A DNA stretch of 64,000 bases from Salinimonas marina (lineage in GTDB: Bacteria > Pseudomonadota > Gammaproteobacteria > Enterobacterales > Alteromonadaceae): contig NZ_CP064795.1 in the NCBI RefSeq assembly GCF_015644725.1, positions 2,912,501 through 2,976,500 of the forward strand, read 5' to 3'. This document shows, piece after piece, positions 59,089 through 64,000 of this stretch. The first letter of the stretch is position 1. Each line of letters begins with the position of its first letter. The translations under genes and the position numbers were made by a program. The notes beneath the pieces are model-generated. The model searched no databases. It saw only the letters and a list, made by a program, of their open reading frames with translations, and had not been told where the DNA came from.

Positions 59089-59573
59089 AAGATGTCCTTA
59101 TAAATGGTACTGCCTGCTAACCATTTTATGGTTCGCCGGACCAGGAGAAACACACTGGTAGGGGTACTGGCTTTTAGATGACCATTCAATAATTGCGCCA
59201 TAATATCAGCACACTGACAAATTTGATGCCATCATCTTCCAGAGCTGGCGGTCTCTGCGGTGACGTTGGTATACTGTGTTTCCAGCCTGCTACACGGGCG
59301 CACCGCCTGGGCATCTAAAATACCAAATAAGTTGTAGATGTTGCTCACAGGCAACATTTTCACCCGGCCAGTAACTTTGGCAGGTGGCATGACCATTATT
59401 ATTACGAATCGCTGCACGCCGGGGTTCAGCGAGCTCCGGATGAGCCTGCTGATGGGCCTGTGTGATAGGGTTACGCTAAATATTGCAAAAGCTGGTCAGA
59501 TCTTTGCTTAGAGTAATCAGCTATTGATTTTAAAACAGAGGGTTAGCGTCCATTGTAGCGCTCCCGTACACAG
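59089..59573. other. Divergent control region of the EPS locus
   Basis: 485 bases between the minus-strand GT4 gene and the plus-strand polymerase-like gene. Promoters for both must lie here. CTGGTCAGATCTTTGCT (59492-59508) has GG and GC ten bases apart, as in sigma-54 promoters, but three of the central -24 bases differ. Short frames here were not accepted as genes. Confidence 0.4.
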
Positions 59574-59579
59574 GTGAGC

Positions 59580-60974
59580 ATGCTTTCTACGTCTCTTGCA
59601 CACGTTTCGCGACACGGCTGTCTGGCTGGCTATTTTGCTATGCTGCTATGGTTGCCACTTCCGCTGGGGTCGGCCACCACCTGGGGCTGGCTGTTTATCA
59701 CGGTGTGCCTGATGCTACTCGCCGCCACCGCGATTCGACAAGACCATTCTCAGGCCTTAAAGATATTAGCCACCAACCGCTGGTTTATGTATGGCTGGGC
59801 CTTGCTGTGCAGCTGGCATTTAATTTTGCTTATCCCTTTACCCGAGATGCTCATCGAGTGGCTCAGGCCCAGGCGCATTTTAGTCAACTTTACCGAGGCT
59901 AATGATTGGCTGGCTCTCACCTACAGCACCTCTGCCACCTTTGTGTCCTTGCTACGTACATTAAGTTTCTGGGCACTTTTCACCCTGACCTTACTATTGA
60001 TGGGCACTGCCGCCCGCCTTAAACTGCTGCTGCGCGGGTTAGTGGCCATGGGGTTATTTCAGACCCTGTATAGCGCGTTGATGTTGTTTCTGGACACGCC
60101 GCGCTCCTTAATCTTGGACTTACCCATCCCCGCCGGCGCCAGCGGTACCTTCTTACGGCCTGAAGACTTTGCTTTTTCTCTGTTTATCAGTTTATGTGCG
60201 GTACTGGCGTTGCTGGTTATGCGTATCAAACCCGCCGATGTACGCACGTTGCGCCACCGGCTCCGTCGTATCGTTATGTATTTTTTCAGCAAAAAGGCCG
60301 CATTGAGAATCGCCACCTTGCTATTGTTGGTCGGGATCGTGTTATCAGGCCATTATGTATCGGTGTGGGTAACCGCCGCCGCCACCCTGGCCACCGGGCT
60401 AGCGGGCTACTGTTTATTTTCACCCCGCCCCACCCTGTATCGCACCTTTGTGGTGAGCCTCGCCGGGGCGGTGGCTGTGGCCCTGGTAGTCACCAGCTTT
60501 CTGGCCCAGCGTCCCGCGGCAGTGATCACACCGGATATTGTAACCCAGGAAGAAGCCCAGTGGGCCTACACCACGCCCGATGCCACCGAACACTGGTTGT
60601 TGGGCGCCGGCCCGGGCACCGCCAAAGAGGGTCACACCTACACCACCGGCTTGCCCGTGCCGGGCGTGCTGCCCATTGCGCAGCAGGATCTGCGGCAATT
60701 TATGAGTGAATTCGGGGTGGTAATGCTCGCCATGCTGGCGGCGATGGTGCTGGTGGCCCTGGGCACCGCCCTTAAAGCCATGCAGCAGCGTCAGCATGTT
60801 GTATTTCGAAGCGCCGCCTTTATGTGTACCTCGGTGCTTACCGGTACCGTGCTCCACGCTTTTTACGCAGCCCCTCTGCAGTCGCCCGCCAACGCGGCCT
60901 ATGTTTCTGTTATGCTTGCATTATCGTTAGTTTGCCTGCAATGCCGTAACAGCTCCCGGACCGCCAGTGTATAA
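59580..60974 (+). CDS. Polytopic membrane protein, O-antigen ligase-like
   Basis: From the ATG at 59580 (GTG at 59574 is possible) 464 residues with about 10 hydrophobic segments. A periplasmic loop (residues ~320-385) contains EHWLLGAGPGTAKEGHT, followed by LRQFMSEFGVVMLAMLAA near the last helices. This is the general plan of the O-antigen ligase/polymerase family, but motifs are weak and the HNxY pattern of the first polymerase-like gene is absent. Possibly the chain ligase, or a relative with another role in EPS assembly. The next gene starts within its last 8 bases. Confidence 0.65.
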   Translation: MLSTSLAHVSRHGCLAGYFAMLLWLPLPLGSATTWGWLFITVCLMLLAATAIRQDHSQALKILATNRWFMYGWALLCSWHLILLIPLPEMLIEWLRPRRILVNFTEANDWLALTYSTSATFVSLLRTLSFWALFTLTLLLMGTAARLKLLLRGLVAMGLFQTLYSALMLFLDTPRSLILDLPIPAGASGTFLRPEDFAFSLFISLCAVLALLVMRIKPADVRTLRHRLRRIVMYFFSKKAALRIATLLLLVGIVLSGHYVSVWVTAAATLATGLAGYCLFSPRPTLYRTFVVSLAGAVAVALVVTSFLAQRPAAVITPDIVTQEEAQWAYTTPDATEHWLLGAGPGTAKEGHTYTTGLPVPGVLPIAQQDLRQFMSEFGVVMLAMLAAMVLVALGTALKAMQQRQHVVFRSAAFMCTSVLTGTVLHAFYAAPLQSPANAAYVSVMLALSLVCLQCRNSSRTASV

Positions 60975-61374
60975 AATCAAAGCCCCTGAGAATCAGTCAG
61001 CCAGCCTTCGTCGTTTGCTAGAGGCGATGCCTGAGCACACCGCTCAATCTTTTTCCGAAGAGCAACTTATTGCGTTGAATCAGGCTTTGGGCGGACGGCG
61101 CTGGGCGCGCCACAAAGTTGATATCAGAAAAACCATAAAATTTTGGCGTAGTAGCTATTATGTGGTGTTACTGGCCGGGCGGAATGTGCGTCAGTTAAGC
61201 CGCTTTGAGCAGCAGTTGAGCCGCTTAACGCTGGCCCTGTTCACGGCGATGTTATTACTGGGGTCGGTATTACTGGGGCTGGTGGTGCTGTATCTGGTTA
61301 AGTCGGCGCTGGGAATTAATTTGTTTGAGGATTTTTCACTGGGGCTGTGGAGCTGGCTGCAGAGTAAAGGATAA
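60967..61374 (+). CDS. Small membrane protein of the EPS locus, unknown function
   Basis: A 135-residue protein starting with GTG at 60967 within the end of the polymerase-like gene. It has an N-terminal soluble part (about 1-85) rich in Arg and Lys (ALGGRRWARHKVDIRKTIKF) and two hydrophobic segments: one marginal around YYVVLLAGRNV and one clear (LTLALFTAMLLLGSVLLGLV). The family is unrecognised. It is coupled to the polymerase-like gene and ends at a shared terminator hairpin, so it is probably an accessory EPS protein. Confidence 0.65.
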   Translation: MYKIKAPENQSASLRRLLEAMPEHTAQSFSEEQLIALNQALGGRRWARHKVDIRKTIKFWRSSYYVVLLAGRNVRQLSRFEQQLSRLTLALFTAMLLLGSVLLGLVVLYLVKSALGINLFEDFSLGLWSWLQSKG

Positions 61375-61395
61375 GACGCCTTCGAGGCGTCTTAT
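61371..61395. terminator. Shared hairpin between convergent EPS genes
   Basis: ATAAGACGCCT and AGGCGTCTTAT pair perfectly (11 bp) around a 3-base loop. It contains the stop codons of both neighbouring genes and can end transcripts from either side. Confidence 0.75.
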
Positions 61396-62114
61396 TGCGT
61401 GATCCCGACAATACTGGCCGGATTATGAATAAACAATTGTTCAGCCTGTTCTTTTGAAGCCGCTTTGCAGACAAGCTCAAATGCCTCGCCCATATCATTC
61501 GGCCGGCGCTTGGTATCGTGCATATCTGAGGCCACCACATCTATCTGGTTATTGGCCAGCATCGACATCGCAATCTCCTGCACCTGCTCGCCAAAGCGAC
61601 CGGTAAAGGCGCCTGCCGTAACCTGTAACCAGCAGCCCTGATTTCGTAGCCACTGGATTTTTTCAGGCCGTTTCCATACATCCCGGTTGCGCTCCGGATG
61701 CGGGATCAGCGGCTGCACCCCGGCGTTCATCAGCCAGCGGAACAACTGGTCAAGCCCGGCCGGCATATTACTGTGTGGCATTTCAAGCAACAGCACATTT
61801 TTACCTTCTTTACGACCAAGATACGGCAGTTTGTCTTGCTTAAACCAGGCCGGCACCATTTCGTTGATACGAATTTCGCCGGCCCATGACAGACCAAGTT
61901 CAATACCTGCCTCATCCACAGCCTGCTGCAACTGCGCGAAGCCCTGCTCAATAATCTCGGTGGTATTATCGAATGTGCCCCAGTGCATATGCGGCGTGCA
62001 CACCAGATGGGTGACGCCGCAAGCCGCAGTTTGCCGGGCCATCTCTAAAGCCATTTCCATCGTCCTGGCACCATCGTCTATGCCCGGAATTATATGACTA
62101 TGAACATCTATCAA
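61392..62114 (-). CDS. CpsB/CapC-type tyrosine phosphatase (PHP family)
   Basis: A 240-residue metal-dependent phosphatase. The N-terminal MIDVHSHIIPGIDDGARTME carries the first metal ligands (His, His, Asp-Asp); LVCTPHMHWGTFDN, IPHPERNRDVW and ASDMHDTKRRP bear further His/Asp/Glu ligands. In Gram-positives this enzyme removes phosphate from the tyrosine kinase of capsule export; here it sits 18 bases downstream of the Wzc-type gene, giving a kinase/phosphatase pair. Confidence 0.94.
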   Translation of the reverse strand: MIDVHSHIIPGIDDGARTMEMALEMARQTAACGVTHLVCTPHMHWGTFDNTTEIIEQGFAQLQQAVDEAGIELGLSWAGEIRINEMVPAWFKQDKLPYLGRKEGKNVLLLEMPHSNMPAGLDQLFRWLMNAGVQPLIPHPERNRDVWKRPEKIQWLRNQGCWLQVTAGAFTGRFGEQVQEIAMSMLANNQIDVVASDMHDTKRRPNDMGEAFELVCKAASKEQAEQLFIHNPASIVGITQ

Positions 62115-62132
62115 AATGGATCCCTTTTGTTG

Positions 62133-64000
62133 CTATGAATCGGCATTGTAACCGTATTGATCGTAGAAGCCACCATAGCGCTCTGAAACATCGGAACGAC
62201 GAAGATCGACCTGGTTAAGCACCACCCCGTCCACACGGTGACCCACCTGCAGGAAGCGACCTAAACCATTTTGAATCATTTTTTCGCTGGTGCTGTCTGC
62301 ACGTACCACATAAATCACCGAGTCGCAGGCTTTAGAGACCACCATGGCATCACTTACTGCCTGCGTGGGGGCGGTGTCGACCACCACATAGGTATAGTGC
62401 TTTTTAAGATAGGTGATAAGCGCATTAAAGCCTTCACCGGCCAGCAACTCCTGGGGATTAGATGGAATACTGCCGGCACAGATAAGATCGATACCCGACT
62501 GTTCATCGTGCACCAGACACTCGTCCAGCGAATGTGTCTTCATTGTCAGGTTCGACAAACCCGGCTGATAATTAGGCACATTGAAGCGCTTGCCTATTGA
62601 GGGCCGGCGTAAGTCGGCATCAATAAGAATGGTTTTATCCAGCTGCCCCAGGGCAAATGCCAGGTTGGTCGAGACCGTGGACTTCCCTTCTTTGGGCACA
62701 CTGGAGGTCACCAGAATAGCCTGATTCTGCTTTTCAAGATTCATCAGTGACAAGCTGGTTCGCAAGGTACGAACCGCCTCTGAGAACTGATGATATTTGC
62801 TGTCGAAAAAGGCCCTTAACGGCATATTTTCCTTGCGCTTCTTGGCAATGATTGGGATCAGGCCCAGCATCCGCTGGCCCAGTTTTTTCTCCACATCTTC
62901 TACCGAGCGTACGCCACTGTTTAATGCTTCCAGAACAAAGGCCAGGAATACCCCAAAACCGAAACTTACGACAAACGCGGCGCCGATAAGCAGCGAACGA
63001 TTCGGTGCTGAAGGATTATTAGGCGGTACTGCCGGGTCTAAAATACGGGCATTGGCTGACTTAAACCCGCCCATTTCACTGGTTTCTTTTAAGCGGGTAA
63101 ACATGCTGTTGTAAAGCTGCTGATTAATATCAACTTCACGTTGCAATGCGCGCCGCTGATTTTCCAGACTCGACAACTTACGATATTCCGATTTTGCCCG
63201 TGACACCTCTTCCTGGAGGTTGGCCACCCGTTCCTGCGAAGCGCGGTACTCGGTGGTAATACTGGAAATCAGATCGCGTATCTGGGTTTGCAGGGTCTGA
63301 CGCACCGAAGTGAGCTCGGCATTGGCTGCCACCATTTTCGGGTGTTTGGGCCCGAACACTTTGCTTAGTTCAGATACCCGGCTTTGCGCCTCGGCTTCCT
63401 GGCGGCGCACGCTTTGGATGCTGGCGTGATTTAAAACCTCGGGCAAACGGGCCAGAGCGCTGTAATCGGCACCATTGCGCTGTGTTTGCTCATAGATCGC
63501 GCGGTTTTGCTTCAGAGTGGTCTGGGCTTTTAGCAACTGGTCGCTGTATTCTTCCAATTCTTCAGCGGCAAGACCTACCACCCCGTTACTTAAATTAACC
63601 AGCTGGTTGTCTTCATAAAAGTCCGTCAGCTTGCGTTCGGCTTTTTCCAGCTTGTCTTTCAGGCCTTCCATGCTTTCGTTTAAAAACGAGGTGGCTTTGG
63701 TGGTCATGTCGACCTTGGCCTGCAGATAGTTTTCTACATACACATCGCCCATGGAATTGGCAATGCGGGCCGCCAGCTGAGCTGAATCGCTCACGGCGGT
63801 GACTTCAATAACCTGGGTATTGTTCACCAGCTTTACTGAAATCGAATTTTTAAGTTTGTTGATGGCCGCCTGCCGGCGTTTTTCCGCTTTCTGAGTTTCG
63901 GTTAACTCGACCTTCTTTTGCTCAGGCAAAAACGGCAATTTTGATTTTATCCATTTTTTGGCATCTTTCAGGATCGTAAAACCACCTGAGGATTGCGGCA
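62133..64000 (-). CDS. Wzc-type chain-length determinant/tyrosine autokinase (5' end outside window)
   Basis: The frame is open to the right edge; at least 622 codons are inside the window, starting before position 64000, and the ATG at 63938 is not the true start. A long coiled coil (about 95-290 of the visible frame) is followed by a hydrophobic segment (SLLIGAAFVVSFGFGVFLAF). The C-terminal BY-kinase has Walker A SSVPKEGKST, Walker A' ILIDADLRRP and B VVVDTAP, and a Tyr-rich tail (YGGFYDQYGY) for autophosphorylation. It controls polymer length together with the phosphatase just downstream. Confidence 0.95.
   Translation of the reverse strand, partial: PQSSGGFTILKDAKKWIKSKLPFLPEQKKVELTETQKAEKRRQAAINKLKNSISVKLVNNTQVIEVTAVSDSAQLAARIANSMGDVYVENYLQAKVDMTTKATSFLNESMEGLKDKLEKAERKLTDFYEDNQLVNLSNGVVGLAAEELEEYSDQLLKAQTTLKQNRAIYEQTQRNGADYSALARLPEVLNHASIQSVRRQEAEAQSRVSELSKVFGPKHPKMVAANAELTSVRQTLQTQIRDLISSITTEYRASQERVANLQEEVSRAKSEYRKLSSLENQRRALQREVDINQQLYNSMFTRLKETSEMGGFKSANARILDPAVPPNNPSAPNRSLLIGAAFVVSFGFGVFLAFVLEALNSGVRSVEDVEKKLGQRMLGLIPIIAKKRKENMPLRAFFDSKYHQFSEAVRTLRTSLSLMNLEKQNQAILVTSSVPKEGKSTVSTNLAFALGQLDKTILIDADLRRPSIGKRFNVPNYQPGLSNLTMKTHSLDECLVHDEQSGIDLICAGSIPSNPQELLAGEGFNALITYLKKHYTYVVVDTAPTQAVSDAMVVSKACDSVIYVVRADSTSEKMIQNGLGRFLQVGHRVDGVVLNQVDLRRSDVSERYGGFYDQYGYNADS

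Noticed and set aside
59232..59417. 61-codon minus-strand frame in the EPS control region
   Set aside because: No start signal; another phase in the same place is also open, so neither is distinctive.

Overview
The window reads as the chromosome of a marine-type gammaproteobacterium of the order Alteromonadales. The basis is gene order and protein similarity recognised by eye: pncC-recA divergent from mutS, pyrG-eno, leuABCD behind a leucine attenuator, srmB-rdgB-hemW-yggN, a YbiT-type ABC-F protein, DUF3718 proteins and a fused GspAB. Genus is not called.

Layout. 1-1.1 kb: end of a small flagellar pair (FliK C-terminal domain and a FlhB-C-like protein). 1.5-9.1 kb: housekeeping genes recA (LexA box), pncC, mutS, pyrG and eno. 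9.2-14.8 kb: an unrecognised protein, then leuL (leader peptide), its terminator and leuABCD. 15-18.2 kb: a convergent pair, an HD-GYP-like protein with a damaged metal motif and a GspA-GspB fusion. Both carry the same DUF3391-like module. 18.3-22.5 kb: cca, srmB, rdgB, hemW. 22.5-29.8 kb, minus strand: YggN, two DUF1566 surface proteins, a PAS protein with a REC-CheC regulator, an LrgAB pair and a LytTR regulator with a DUF3718 protein.

29.8-37.7 kb is patchier. It holds a MbnP-like lipoprotein with no MbnH partner, a lone CAU-anticodon tRNA (probably tRNA-Ile2) and, beyond it, a decayed or phase-shifted bacteriocin-like locus. There a double-glycine leader peptide and a VanZ-like membrane protein are each broken at a six-G tract. 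A solo winged-helix protein, ybiT and a glutaredoxin-membrane fusion follow, then a scar where a tryptophan halogenase 3' end meets a ROK-family 3' end. 37.8-46.9 kb: exported catalase-peroxidase, YigZ, a hybrid histidine kinase with a MetOD1-type partner, a frameshifted DUF2254 gene, HlyIII and a Cys-phosphatase-like protein.

47.2-64 kb is an exopolysaccharide locus running off the right edge: secreted beta-helix protein, flippase, pyruvyltransferase, two sulfotransferases of different families, four glycosyltransferases, two polymerase/ligase-like membrane proteins, a CpsB-type phosphatase and a Wzc-type chain-length/tyrosine-kinase protein. Together they suggest a Wzx/Wzy-type acidic, probably sulfated and pyruvylated polysaccharide whose length is controlled by the Wzc/CpsB kinase-phosphatase pair.

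Most promising for something undescribed: the DUF3391 module shared by the type II secretion protein and the HD-GYP-like protein (15-18 kb), and the double-glycine peptide locus (32.0-32.8 kb). All assignments come from reading the sequence; no database search was run.
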